This document shows positions 20,401-29,532 of a stretch of DNA of 64,000 nt, one piece after another. Location: the NCBI GenBank assembly GCA_039105265.1, contig JAPFFF010000041.1:1054001-1118000 (forward strand). Direction: 5' to 3'. Position numbers and translations under genes: made by a program. This DNA comes from Tritrichomonas musculus (Eukaryota > Parabasalia > Tritrichomonadida > Tritrichomonadidae). The notes beneath the pieces were generated by a model. The model made no database searches. It saw only the letters and a program-made list of their open reading frames with translations, and had not been told where the DNA came from. The stretch's first letter is position 1. Each line of letters opens with the position of its first letter.

Positions 20401-21027
20401 GACATATACGACATAAAGGTACGTAAACCAATCGATAAAGACTTCAACTTCAGCCTGTTAGGAATCCAGATACTGAGCATGTCCAAGAGAATAATGAATC
20501 GTGTAATGTGCCTTGCATACGATATTGGCTGTCATATCTACTACCAAGATACAGATTCAATGCACATTGAAGTAGAAGACTTAAGCAGGCTTACCGCTGC
20601 ATTCAAAGAGAAATATGGCCGAGAGCTTATCGGTTCCCAGTTGGGGCAATTCCATTCAGATTTTCCGACAATAAACGGTCATGATGAAATACCTAAGGCC
20701 GTAGAATCAATGTTCCTCATGAAGAAACTCTACATCGATAAGCTTACAGATTCTACAGGACAGGTAGACTATATGATACGCGGTAAAGGGCTAACATGGA
20801 ATTCTATTAAGCATGCCTGTGAGACTAAGTTTGGTGGTGACTATATGGCTCTATATAAGCACATGTATGAAGGCAATGAACAAACCTTTGATTTAACCAA
20901 AGGCCAGCCATGCTTCAAGATGAATGCAGACTTTACAGTAAGCACAGTGAAAGCATTCCTAAGAAAGACAAAAACAATTTACCAGGAAGGTAACAGGGAT
21001 GAATACTTTCACTACGCTGCTATATAG
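17401..21027 (+). CDS. Maverick 1 protein-primed DNA polymerase B with OTU-like N-terminal domain
   Basis: This 1,208-residue family B polymerase of the protein-primed type should copy the element from its terminal repeats. Exonuclease motifs are YADFEAD (Asp near 542), VVYFHNLAYDIRMF (ExoII) and YCKQDVNIL (ExoIII). Polymerase motifs are DFDAVSLYPS (near 811), KLIMNSCYGKT (near 954) and YQDTDS (near 1050). MKKLYID further on fits the KxY motif. N-terminal to the exonuclease, DDCCFVYALKQTG (Cys 325/326) and INGQHFFIEE (His 419) look like the Cys and His of an OTU/papain-like cysteine protease. That part is inference. The frame looks whole. It converges on the integrase gene with an 8-base overlap. 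Confidence 0.93.
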   Translation: MTQPNFTLKQLVKIYNAFNGDRTTVAQWQDAFDLYDHRDARLARYLWQDEIVPMLNQTNYTGDRNNFNQIINFARAYYRPIREEQKRLERRWSDTVLLEYRLPYLIPEDPFDVIDKKLSQFHQRPRNYAEWRQQQNELNDGQAELVEATMQRLYDNPTDWFVDFEQFTLRGRKLLFPRLRQFFDEAIRPLQEDMNRFVLLFQVNNTMQPKAIPLTPEHLQELVRKLTEESFVYQIDDEISPDIVSDPGPDDLIASWSIFTRVGIVPIRYQGEMKKNKEPGFFHYLTTPDTPKIIVEYLKRLQIFDSVVVATKSNKQVQRKELDDCCFVYALKQTGCYTEAELDKIRMRIKSRYLSQKHLEAIANEFKMHLHITYIDDEYVGRNKKQTVKVMTDGKYKSYIGVENAAPNRTHNMCINGQHFFIEEVTPFSNYYIKHLREIANSDNEEAKENMYNKEIKDKKVIPGRTFIKASNLVRELMKQGFFQHINWGQYMILNTIYYKEIEKDMNEISLEYNPEFCTQLIEPKVYKKQKDKAPPSYWYADFEADVSGDIHVPFMCVVQDMKGTEKYSKVFPGRDCNVQMLNYLLDGAVVYFHNLAYDIRMFAGFGITSSIIKGTKTMKAKIIYKGKKITFKDSYPVIPSKLSDFPKMFGIKGVKKELFPYKYYTLERLESGAIGIISEAGMNEDRVWKEDDYKIFNENIDSIEGCRKGENEFDMWLYCSFYCKQDVNILRQGFNKFRNDFKKEFNIDPFEFVSISSLANEVFNRRVYYPNKNLYKVGGIVRKFCSQAVYGGRCMTAYNKKWHTTKPLSDFDAVSLYPSAMAECYTVEGLPEVIPEDKLNMEFLSRQGAYIVEIRITKVNKHYAFPLIVRKTPDGLNLNEDKLEPDENLTMVVDNIMLEDLIEFQKIEFEFVRGYYWAGKRDYSIQKVIKEIFNKRLEYKQQGNPLQNIYKLIMNSCYGKTIQKPIEFEHRYVREGDDFDKFWMRHYTSIIEATKLNNSDIYDIKVRKPIDKDFNFSLLGIQILSMSKRIMNRVMCLAYDIGCHIYYQDTDSMHIEVEDLSRLTAAFKEKYGRELIGSQLGQFHSDFPTINGHDEIPKAVESMFLMKKLYIDKLTDSTGQVDYMIRGKGLTWNSIKHACETKFGGDYMALYKHMYEGNEQTFDLTKGQPCFKMNADFTVSTVKAFLRKTKTIYQEGNRDEYFHYAAI

Positions 21028-22483
21028 GCTGCAGCTTCCACCTAGGCACACTCTGTAGTTCATCGTTGTAATTATTTTTGACCACGTATAAGCCTTCAGT
21101 GAATGCAATAACTTCATTGTCACCCGGCTGTACAATACTACGCCTTTTATTCATTGTATCTTTTTCGTTGTAGACCTTTACTTTTGTTCCATTAGGGATA
21201 TAAAAGTTTGGTCTTGCACGAATCAAGTAATTCTCTTGTGCTATACGTCTTACAATTAAGTCTTCCAGTTCGATATCTGAATGAGCTTGAGCAGGGCTTA
21301 CAGGGAATCCTGCATATTTACTTAATGTGCTATGAGGAGCGTTATTGTACTGTGATACAAGCATTTCCATTATCTCTGGTGTTATTACATCAACTTCCAT
21401 GTTGTATGCCATATCCCTTAATGTTCTTATCACTCTATCCATAATGGCAAGTGCACCGTGAAGCGGTTCGGTTTTATCATTAAGCTTCCTTTTTGTCTTC
21501 ATGAATGGCGGATACTGAACCTTTTTCTGCCTAGGAACCGGCCAGTAATCGACAATATTATGTTTATCATAAAAGCCAGTCGCTGCGGGAGACCAGAAAC
21601 TTTTCTCTGAATCGCCGTATAAGTGCCTGATAATAATACCCTGCTGATAGAACCTTTCCATTGCTAATATGAAAGAATGTGACGATTTCACATTTACTTT
21701 CCCATACGAGTTCGTAGCGGCATTTATAACCTTATTCATAAGTTGTGCGTACAGGAAACGAGTATTAATGTTTATCGCTAACAAATAACAAAATGTAGCC
21801 TTTTCGTTGCTGGAGAGAATAATTCCTCTATCCTTGAACATTATATCGATGATATAGGAATGACGCGCTCCTGTTTTATGTAGTTGGTAACATTTTCGAT
21901 TTCGCTTCAATGGAAAAGATGTAGTGAAAGCTGTTTTGTTTATGTTTAATGTACCAAAATGTTGCTTTAGTGATTCTGCTTTTTGTTTACTCTTAAACCC
22001 TATTACTGTGCCTGGAGTGAATCCATACTGTTGCGGTAAATCTCTATATTGTCTTGCTGCAAAAGTAAATATACCAGATACATAATCTTCTCCAAAAGAT
22101 TCCAATCGTATGGCCGTCATGACCTTTATTATTTCCATTATTGCATCTGGTGGTATCTTATTGTTCGTTGCAGTATTTATATTTGCTATAAGTGCTTGCC
22201 TGGTAGTAGGCTGTACTATTTTACTTAAAATGCTTCTTAACAGAATCATTAGGCGATTATATTCGATTATAGTTAATGCGGGAGCAATGGCTTTTATGAG
22301 CTCGAACAATCTATCTGTAAGTTCCATTATGAGCTCGTTCTCGTCATCCAATTCTGTATTATCAATATAGTTATACATTTGATACGCCTTAGATATCTTC
22401 AATCCCTTAGCTGTCCCTATCATGTCTTCATCTTGCTCCTCTAGTGATTCCATTTCAGACTCAGCTGTTTCTTTATAGAACAT
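21020..22483 (-). CDS. Maverick 1 retroviral-type (c-)integrase
   Basis: The RNase H-fold integrase joins element ends to host DNA. The core shows ARHSYIIDIMF (first Asp), HLYGDSEKSFW (second Asp) and the helix LHGALAIMDRVIRTLRDM, the usual third-motif region of Maverick integrases, followed by YNNAPHSTL. The C-terminus (PNFYIPNGTKVKVYNEKD...VPRWKLQPI) looks like the SH3/chromo-type tail. The start is set at ATG 22483. The open frame reaches 22540, but that would overlap the divergent gene at 22514, whose own T-tract lies there. About 210 helical residues precede the core. The gene looks whole. Confidence 0.9.
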   Translation of the reverse strand: MFYKETAESEMESLEEQDEDMIGTAKGLKISKAYQMYNYIDNTELDDENELIMELTDRLFELIKAIAPALTIIEYNRLMILLRSILSKIVQPTTRQALIANINTATNNKIPPDAIMEIIKVMTAIRLESFGEDYVSGIFTFAARQYRDLPQQYGFTPGTVIGFKSKQKAESLKQHFGTLNINKTAFTTSFPLKRNRKCYQLHKTGARHSYIIDIMFKDRGIILSSNEKATFCYLLAININTRFLYAQLMNKVINAATNSYGKVNVKSSHSFILAMERFYQQGIIIRHLYGDSEKSFWSPAATGFYDKHNIVDYWPVPRQKKVQYPPFMKTKRKLNDKTEPLHGALAIMDRVIRTLRDMAYNMEVDVITPEIMEMLVSQYNNAPHSTLSKYAGFPVSPAQAHSDIELEDLIVRRIAQENYLIRARPNFYIPNGTKVKVYNEKDTMNKRRSIVQPGDNEVIAFTEGLYVVKNNYNDELQSVPRWKLQPI

Positions 22484-22513
22484 TTCAGCATCGTAAAAGA
22501 AACTTTTTTCCGC

Positions 22514-22750
22514 ATGGAAAAGAGCATGACCGAAAACCATTTAGCAACAAGAAAGCCATACCAGAAAAAAACTTTTGCTACAGATACATTAGCGAGAATT
22601 AACTGGAGATTAAAGTATTATCGTAGAGTTCTCAATAATGCTGATAACCGAAAGGATGAACGGTACATAGAGAAGATACAAAAGAAGTATGACAGAGACA
22701 TGAGAGTAAGAAGCTTACTGAAAAAAGCTGTAAGCCACTTGTATGAGTAA
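22514..22750 (+). CDS. Maverick 1 small basic protein near right end
   Basis: This 78-residue protein is strongly basic and helical (RRVLNNADNRKDERYIEKIQKKYDRDMRVRSLLKK). ACTTTTTTCC directly precedes its ATG, which resembles the T-tract leader seen before other genes of these elements. It is divergent from the integrase and ends 47 bases before the right terminal repeat. A DNA-binding role, such as terminal or core protein, would suit its position and charge, but there is no recognised motif. Confidence 0.55.
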   Translation: MEKSMTENHLATRKPYQKKTFATDTLARINWRLKYYRRVLNNADNRKDERYIEKIQKKYDRDMRVRSLLKKAVSHLYE

Positions 22751-22797
22751 TTATTTTTGGCCTTTCATTTTTCCCGAAACTGTCCCGTCAGAAAATA

Positions 22798-23038
22798 GAC
22801 GGCGACATTGAAGTGACAAAAAATGATTTTGTCGTGAAATTGAATGAAACGTAAATGTCCTGAGTGAAAAGTTCGTTGTTAATAAAAAACAGGTGTTTTT
22901 AACGAAAGCATAGTGCGGGCAGTAGAGTATCTGGGAAGGTATGCAAAAACGCGAATTTTACAACTGTGACGAAAAAATGAATGGGCTACGGGGTTTGGAT
23001 GGATGTTTGGCTGTAAGCCAGACATCACTCCAAATACT
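22798..23038. repeat. Right terminal inverted repeat of Maverick 1
   Basis: Reverse complement of 2315-2555 with about four mismatches over 241 bp. It ends AATACT. Confidence 0.95.
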
Positions 23039-23171
23039 ATTGATGTTTTTTCACTAGTTTAAACCCAATTGAAAAAATAAAATAATTCTGAGCTTTTTAT
23101 TTTGTATTTTTAAATTTTTCAAAGATCTTATTAAATAATTGAAAAAAATATCGTACAGCCATTTGAATAAA

Positions 23172-23807
23172 ATGATCAGCGATCTTGAGACCACTGACGA
23201 TGAAACTAATTTATTAGATACAATTTTAGATCAAAGAGTTGAAAGATCCAAAATTAAGCTTATCATTAAGATAGTTATTGCTGTTATTTTAATAATATTA
23301 GCAATATTATTACCACAACTTTTCCATGTATTTGCTGGAAATGAATCAGGAACTAAATGGATGCCAATATTTTTACCAATTCTTCTTGCCGGTTGCTTAT
23401 ATGGAGTATGGTGGGGTCTTGGAATTGGAATAGCTACTCCAATAGTAAGTTTCGCAATATCGTCAATATGGAAAAAGCCAATGCCTCCAGCTAAAAGCTT
23501 AGCACTTATGACTCCTCAAGCAGCCGTCTTTGGCTTAGTTTCAGGGCTTTTTTCTCGCAAAATAGAAAAAAATAAATGGATCGCATTTCCTGCGGTTTTG
23601 CTTGGCCAAACATCAGGAATAACTCTCTACATGATATTAAGTGCCATATTTCAAAGTGTTACCAAAGTTTCAGCAAAAAAAGCCTGGGAACAGGTTGAAA
23701 TTGGTATGGTTGGTGACTTTTTCCAAGCTCTTCTTGTCCCGTTTATTACAATAGGAATAAGAATGTTGATTAAATCAGAAAAGGTTAATTATTCAACAGT
23801 TCCATAA
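23172..23807 (+). CDS. ECF-transporter S-component-like membrane protein
   Basis: The protein has 211 residues from ATG 23172. An upstream extension to 23139 has only a TTG. After about 40 cytosolic residues there are five or six hydrophobic helices. The pattern FLPILLAGCLYGVWWGLGIG, then MPP and AAVFGLVSGLFSRK, and a final FFQALLVPFITIGI strongly recalls the S (substrate-binding) subunits of bacterial energy-coupling-factor vitamin transporters. The fold and spacing fit. The substrate cannot be told. Such genes are bacterial, so lateral transfer into the protist is likely. No EcfA or EcfT partner is in the window. The gene starts 134 bases from the right end of Maverick 1, whose insertion may have separated it from its original promoter. 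Confidence 0.6.
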   Translation: MISDLETTDDETNLLDTILDQRVERSKIKLIIKIVIAVILIILAILLPQLFHVFAGNESGTKWMPIFLPILLAGCLYGVWWGLGIGIATPIVSFAISSIWKKPMPPAKSLALMTPQAAVFGLVSGLFSRKIEKNKWIAFPAVLLGQTSGITLYMILSAIFQSVTKVSAKKAWEQVEIGMVGDFFQALLVPFITIGIRMLIKSEKVNYSTVP

Positions 23808-25055
23808 AAAAAAAAAATCTTTTTTTTTTATTATTTATTTGTTTGTTTGTCATTTTTATTAAAACAATCTTTTTTACCTTGTGAATAATGTAAAAATGAT
23901 GTCAAAAATATGAAAGTGAATTAAATAAAGTCATAGAAAATTTTGAATCAAAACATCAAAAACTAAAAAATAAACTAAAATAATAAAAGATGAATTTAAA
24001 TATTTTTTTTTTTTTTTTTTTTCTAGATTAATCAAATGCTGTAATCACTAGTATTATTTTCAACAATATTATTATTGTCAATTTCATCATCGACATCACA
24101 TAACTCCGTTTTTTGTTTGGATTAATCTACAATTTCATCATCATCAAATTAGGGTTTTTTTTTCCCCCCCCCCACAATTTCATCATTTTTAGATATGAAA
24201 GATTCAACATTACACACTATATATATATATCCAATCATTTAATTGAAATCAGCCTTTGGAATTCTAATAGTTTATGAACAATTCAGCATCGTGAAAAACA
24301 TTTTTATTCTCTTTTTGATATTGACCTATTAGATTTTTATTTTCTTGTTATTTTCATTAAGACAATTGTCTTAAGACAATTCCTATAATGGTTGATAAAC
24401 AAACAAAAGTTGTAGGTTTGAGAATATCAAAATTGATTTTAATCAAATCGTTGACCAATTTTGGATTTGAATCCCAAAATGAATCAACTTTTTCTTTATA
24501 GCTCAAATTTCAGATTTGAACTTTTTTGTTTGACATCAAAAGCATTCTAATTTGAGCAAGTAATTAATTTATCTTTGATTTTTTTCAGTCAATCTGGTTA
24601 CTTCAGCATCTTCAATGCTCATTTTGATATCTTTTAGAATTACAACTTCTTATAAGGTTTTATCAATTCAACTTCAGAATGTTCATCTGAATAAATGAGT
24701 CATTTGAGGTTTCGAAAACAATATTTTAAGTTCTACTATAAACAAACTGCATTCAAAAATTGATGAATTGATAGAACTTTATTGGACCGAAAATTGGCCT
24801 CTATATTTCAATCAAGTTATAAATATTAGCTTTTTGATCTCTAGCCATTCAATTTTTGTACAAAAAAGTAAAGATTTTTTTATACCATAAGCTATTAAAA
24901 AAAAATTTTTCAAAATATTTAACTTTGAAAAAATTATAAAAATCATCAAATCTATATATATGATTGAGTTTTGTTTATTTTTTTTAAAAATTCTTTACTT
25001 ATTTTAGAATTAGTTTTGGAGATGAGATATGCTTAAATTAGGTCATTTATTTTAA
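23808..25055. other. Convergent intergenic region, low complexity
   Basis: The region lies between the 3' ends of the S-component-like and C13-like genes. It contains homopolymer runs (T around 24003-24022, C around 24164-24173), a short AT dinucleotide run, and on the minus strand around 24030-24190 a degraded Asp/Glu/Asn-rich stretch (DDEIDNNN) like the tail of a dead gene. No gene can be supported. Confidence 0.5.
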
Positions 25056-27200
25056 TTAAATGGTAGTCTTTAAGCGGTCTTCGAAAAAGGCTGTCTTTTT
25101 TCTTCTATATTTTAAAGGAGTAACTATTTGATCAGCTACATCCATACAACGACAAAAAATATTTTTTATATCTTCATGCGTCAATTGATATTTATTTGTG
25201 AATTCATCGAATAAGTTGAAAAGTTCATCTTTTTTTCCACCTAGCAGATACGTAGGGAAAAAATGTCCAGTCCATTCATTTAGCTCAGATCTAATATATA
25301 TTATATCTTGATCTTTTTGGTTTGATTTCAGTTGAATTTTTTGATATTTAATTATTTCATCAAGTTCGGTTTGGAACACTTTAAATATACCTTCTGGAAA
25401 ATACATCTGATCTAATTTTTTAATTTTCTTTTTGATTATATCGATATATGATTGATTTAATGGCATATCATAATCTATTTTTAATATATTTGAAGAGAAA
25501 TTAGGTATAATATCATCTGAAGAGGAATTCTGTGAAGAATTATTACTAGAGCAAGAATGCATAATTGATTGACCATCTTCAGAATAATAATCATCTTCAG
25601 TAAAATGACATTCATCATATTTATAATTTTCATCCTGATCTCTGTTCACTAATCTAACTCCAATTACATTTCTTTTTTGATTTTCAAAATAAGGTTGCAT
25701 TTTTTTGGTTGTGCAATAACCTTCTTCAGAAAAATGTATTTGGCATTTACTTGCTAAAGTAAAACCTATATTTTTCATTATAGATTGAATATACTTTAGT
25801 TTATCGAATATATCTGCTTTTAAAGAACTTTCTTTTTCAGAAATGTTATTAGATTTCCAGCAATTAATATTTAAACGAATCCATAACTTTTTATTACTTT
25901 TTCCTGATGGACATTGATCTTGAGGGCATTGCACTGCATATTCCATAATAAGTTTTTCGTCATTTCCATATACAAGATTTTCAATATTTTTAATATTAAT
26001 TATTGAACTTGCTGATTGATTCAAAAATGAAGAATTAAACATTAATCGTTCAATAATAAAAGCACCCATTGCAGGTGAACCAGGAATGATTTTACAATTA
26101 GCATTGTCAATATCTTTGGCATTGATAGTTCCAAATGATGGTGAAGATCCACGTTCGTTGGAGCTTGTTACAATAAGATGATTTTCATGCTTCTTATATA
26201 ATATGTCTGGAAATCCTACTCCATTTAATGTTAAATCTTTAAAAATGATCAATAATCCACTATTAGTACAATTGATTTTGCTTAATGCATTTTTAACAGC
26301 ATCAATACCTTTCTGAAACATTGAATGTATAAATGTATAATCATGAGGTAGTATAGGAAAAAGCTTATTAAAAGATTCAAAAATCTTAAAGAATAAGTCA
26401 GTTTTATCTTTAAACGAAGATCTAAATTTGTCATTAATTTGGTTGATTTCTTTTTCATGAAAATGATCATTAGAATTAATAAGAAAATAATATGGAATTT
26501 TTTCTTTTTTGAAAAATTTGTAATATTCATTTTCTAAAGAAATTAGTTCATTGCATTCTTTAAGACTTCCTTTTGGATATATATCACTGGCAACTTTTGC
26601 AGCAAAAGAGAGTTCTTTATATGAAGTACCTGAATTAATAATTTCAGTAATTGTATAGTATCTTTTTATTTTTAATATCATCGAATTGCTTTTACAGCTT
26701 TCATTAAAGATTTGTAGTGACGAATGCGGGATTTGTTGTAAAAAACCTAGATAAAATTTTAGATAATTTAACTCACCAAAAGAGTCTTCGTCTCCATGAT
26801 CATACATAAAGAGAATGATATCTTTATTAGGATTATCTCCAAAATTTTTAAAATAACTTCCCATTTTATAAAAAAGATCATCAAGATTTCGAAACGGTGT
26901 AAATTCTAATTCAGATTTTGAAATTTTAATTTTGTATATTTCGTTAAGAGTTAATTGAACTGAGATAAAGGGATTAATCGAAGCAATATTAAAATCATTG
27001 TTTTCACCTTTTGCAAATATACATACATGCTGTTTATCGATTCCAAGATGATTGGTGGCCAAACGCTTTATGAGTACAGAATATGATGATAAACTATAAT
27101 TGTCGTACTTAATCATATTTTTTTGGTTAGTTGACTGAGATTCATGCATAGCGCTGCTTCCTAGAATAACTAGAATAAAAGTATCTTTCTGATGGAGCAT
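25056..27200 (-). CDS. Legumain-like (C13, caspase fold) protein with long C-terminal extension
   Basis: The N-terminal 200 of 714 residues follow the C13 peptidase plan. There is a first strand FILVILGSS and a helix leading to GIDKQHVCIFA (compare GIPDENIIVMMYDD). The catalytic His is in ILFMYDHGD (His 135) and the catalytic Cys in LQIFNESCKSNSM (Cys 169, compare IEACESGSM). Both catalytic residues are present. There is no signal peptide, unlike secreted legumains, so a cytosolic role is likely. The remaining 500 residues are not recognised and contain an acidic Ser/Asn-rich segment near 540-560. An initiator-like TCATAA lies 16 bases before the ATG. C13 relatives are expanded in trichomonads. 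Whether this divergent one cleaves peptides is unknown. Confidence 0.7.
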   Translation of the reverse strand: MLHQKDTFILVILGSSAMHESQSTNQKNMIKYDNYSLSSYSVLIKRLATNHLGIDKQHVCIFAKGENNDFNIASINPFISVQLTLNEIYKIKISKSELEFTPFRNLDDLFYKMGSYFKNFGDNPNKDIILFMYDHGDEDSFGELNYLKFYLGFLQQIPHSSLQIFNESCKSNSMILKIKRYYTITEIINSGTSYKELSFAAKVASDIYPKGSLKECNELISLENEYYKFFKKEKIPYYFLINSNDHFHEKEINQINDKFRSSFKDKTDLFFKIFESFNKLFPILPHDYTFIHSMFQKGIDAVKNALSKINCTNSGLLIIFKDLTLNGVGFPDILYKKHENHLIVTSSNERGSSPSFGTINAKDIDNANCKIIPGSPAMGAFIIERLMFNSSFLNQSASSIINIKNIENLVYGNDEKLIMEYAVQCPQDQCPSGKSNKKLWIRLNINCWKSNNISEKESSLKADIFDKLKYIQSIMKNIGFTLASKCQIHFSEEGYCTTKKMQPYFENQKRNVIGVRLVNRDQDENYKYDECHFTEDDYYSEDGQSIMHSCSSNNSSQNSSSDDIIPNFSSNILKIDYDMPLNQSYIDIIKKKIKKLDQMYFPEGIFKVFQTELDEIIKYQKIQLKSNQKDQDIIYIRSELNEWTGHFFPTYLLGGKKDELFNLFDEFTNKYQLTHEDIKNIFCRCMDVADQIVTPLKYRRKKTAFFEDRLKTTI

Positions 27201-27212
27201 TGAAAATATTGA

Positions 27213-27218
27213 TTATGA
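27213..27218 (-). promoter_or_regulatory. Initiator-like element of the C13-like gene
   Basis: TCATAA on the minus strand puts the presumptive +1 A 16 bases before the ATG, the same spacing as in the Myb gene. It fits the trichomonad initiator core TCAY(T/A). Confidence 0.4.
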
Positions 27219-27523
27219 AATCTGTTTTCTAACAAAATAAATTATCTGAAAATTTGAGATAAAAAAATCCTTTTTAAACTTTTTATTAAAAAATTTTATA
27301 ATAAAGAAATCTTGTCTGAAAATTTGAGAAAAAAAATCATTAGAATAAATAAGAAAATAATCTTCAATTGTATCAAATTCTATTCTTTATTAATCAAATA
27401 TTTTATAAAATTATAATTAATATTCATTATTCTATATTTATTTAATATTAGAAAATATAATTTGTCAAATTTTGAAAAGATATATGAGATGAAAATATTG
27501 AGAAAAGCTTTAACCAAACATAA
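27219..27523. other. Divergent intergenic region with two short repeats
   Basis: TCTGAAAATTTGAGA occurs near 27245 and again near 27314. About 26 bases at 27336-27361 nearly copy a stretch inside the C13-like gene (26466-26491). No gene is seen. Confidence 0.45.
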
Positions 27524-29142
27524 ATGGAAGTCGAAAACGCTTTTTTCAACACTTCTGATTACAATCTTCAACATAAAGTGCTTGGAAAAGGAACTTATGG
27601 CAAAGTATATCTTGCAGAGCGTATTTCAGATCATGAAGAATTTGCTGCTAAAGTTATTAATGTCGAGTCTGAGTTTGATGGCCATGAACAAATGCTCTTT
27701 CTCCGTGAATCATTCATCATGCAAAAATTAAATCATGCTGCAATTGTTAAATTCATTGGAATTAATTTCAGATCATTTTCGGATCAACAATATCTCCAAC
27801 CAACTATTATTACTGAATATTTACGACATGGATCACTTAAAGACATCCTATTAAAAGAAAAAAGCTCTTTATCAAATAAAGAATGGACCGCAACAAAAAA
27901 ATATATTAATCTTCTTGGAATAAGTGATGCTTTACGATACTTGCATGAACATGGTATTGCTCATCGAGATCTAAAACCAGAAAACATTCTGCTTGATGAT
28001 GATTATTATCCACGAGTTTGTGATTTCGGTTTTTCTAAATACAAAATCAACAAATTTATCAATGTCACGACAATTCGGTACACCATTATATTTACCCCCT
28101 GAAATTCTTAGTGGAGATGAGATATATAACCAGTCTGTTGATGTTTATGCCTTTGCATTGATTGCATATGAAATTGTAACAGGTAAACAGCCTTTTTCTG
28201 AGCTTTTTGAAAGCACATCAGAATTTTTATCATACCAAAAGATCATCGATGGTTACCGTCCAAAGTTTCCATCATTTGTTGATGAGAAAATGCGTGATTT
28301 AATCACAAGGTGTTGGAGTGAAAGACCAGAAGATCGGCCAACATTCAAAGAAATATTTGAAGAGCTTTCAAATGATTTAACGTACTTTACTGAATTTGTT
28401 GATGAAACAGAAATCCAAGACTATTTATATTTACTATCTCAAACTAACGAAGAACAACAAAAGAAAAAGTCGAATTCATCACTTAAAAGCGAAAATCAAA
28501 GTCATTTAGAAAAACAACTTAACGAATTGAAAGCCAAAATTTCTGAATTACAAAATGATCAAGACTTGCTTTATAAATCAAACGAGCATTTGTATTTAGG
28601 ACTTGTTTCACTTCTAGGTGACAAGAATACACGAAATTTGGAAAAAGTTAAAAATGAATTGAAAATTTCATCAAAACAAGGTAACCGTTATGCATCATTC
28701 ATTTTAGGTCTTCTTTATGAAACCGGTGAAGAATTTAAAGGAAACATCAAAAAATCATTAAAATATTATGAGATATCTTCACAACAAAAAGGATTAGATG
28801 GATTAAGGAGAATTGGATATTTGTATGCAAATGGTTATGGTGTCAAGCAAAGCTAAAGATTATTTTGAAAAAGCTGCTGATCTTGGTGATTCGCTTGCTT
28901 TAACTAACTTAGGATATCTTTACCAAAATGGGCTGGGTTGCAAACAAGATTACAAAAAAGCTATAGATTATTATCAAAAAGCTGCTGAATTGAGTGAGGC
29001 TAATGCATTAACGATCCTCGGCGTTCTTTACTATAATGGTGAAGGTGTTAAAAAAAATCACGCCAAAGCTAAAAAATATTTTGAAAAAGCTGTCAAATTT
29101 TGGGAAAAAGCTGCTTTGAAAAACTTAAAGATTTTTAATTAA
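27524..29142 (+). pseudogene. TKL-like protein kinase with C-terminal Sel1 repeats, frameshifted twice
   Basis: The gene would code for about 540 residues. The kinase shows the Gly loop GKGTYGKV, the ATP lysine in EFAAKVI, HRDLKPEN in the catalytic loop and DFGFSK, then GTPLYLPPE and CWSERPEDRPTF of the C-lobe. A coiled coil and at least three Sel1 repeats follow (YLYQNGLGCKQDYKKAIDYYQKAAE and relatives; each about 36 residues). Kinase-Sel1 proteins are abundant in Tritrichomonas. The frame shifts after FSKYKINKFIN (near 28060), just before the activation-segment GTP motif, and again near 28850 inside a Sel1 repeat. Otherwise the code is intact, so this is a very young pseudogene or carries two sequencing indels. 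Signalling targets are unknown. Confidence 0.8.
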
Positions 29143-29483
29143 GAAATTTTAAATGATTTTATGAATAAAAAATTTTTATTTTTTTGCAAATTCTCAGCAA
29201 ACTTTCTTTTTTTATCTTGCAATAAAGTCAAAATATAAATATATGTAAAATTTTCCATGTAAAAAAGGAATAAAAAATGAATAAATACTAATTCATTTTT
29301 AAAGAAATACTAATTTTAGCTTGATAATAAAAGATTAATACAATAATGAATATTTGCATTCCATGGTTTTTTCTCTTTATTGTTTGAATTCAAATTACGA
29401 TATGATTTCAATATTAAGCTATTTCAATTCAACTGAAAGTAAATTCAATATTTTTTTTTTGATAAATCAATCAAAATATCATT
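29143..29483. other. AT-rich intergenic stretch
   Basis: The 3' flank of the kinase gene and 5' flank of the Myb gene. Nothing recognisable apart from the initiator that follows. Confidence 0.5.
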
Positions 29484-29495
29484 TCATTTCATTTG
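29484..29495 (+). promoter_or_regulatory. Initiator element of the Myb gene
   Basis: TCATTTCATTTG matches the trichomonad initiator (TCAYTWYTCATTA-like). The +1 A at 29486 is 16 bases before ATG 29502. Confidence 0.6.
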
Positions 29496-29532
29496 GTAAA
29501 CATGATTATTACGAGAAACAATCAATTATTTA

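Larger units (their letters stand above)
2315..23038. mobile_element. Maverick/Polinton element 1, 20.7 kb
   Basis: The element is bounded by 241-bp terminal inverted repeats that begin AGTATT and end AATACT, as in Polintons (5'-AG termini). The repeats differ at about four positions (about 98% identity), so the insertion is fairly recent. Parts in order: small minus-strand gene, unknown plus gene, packaging ATPase, small minus gene, tiny membrane protein, amphipathic MAFGS protein, capsid locus, two small plus genes, nested hAT-like insertion, fibre locus, two minus genes, second MAFGS protein, protein-primed PolB, integrase, small basic protein. The replication genes look whole. The capsid and fibre loci look broken, with about three to five breaks in total. 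No clean target duplication is visible. The flanks AAT and ATT extend the palindrome outward instead. Confidence 0.93.

Noticed and set aside
24030-24190. Acidic minus-strand coding remnant
   Set aside because: Short, interrupted and low-complexity; noted only as a possible dead tail.
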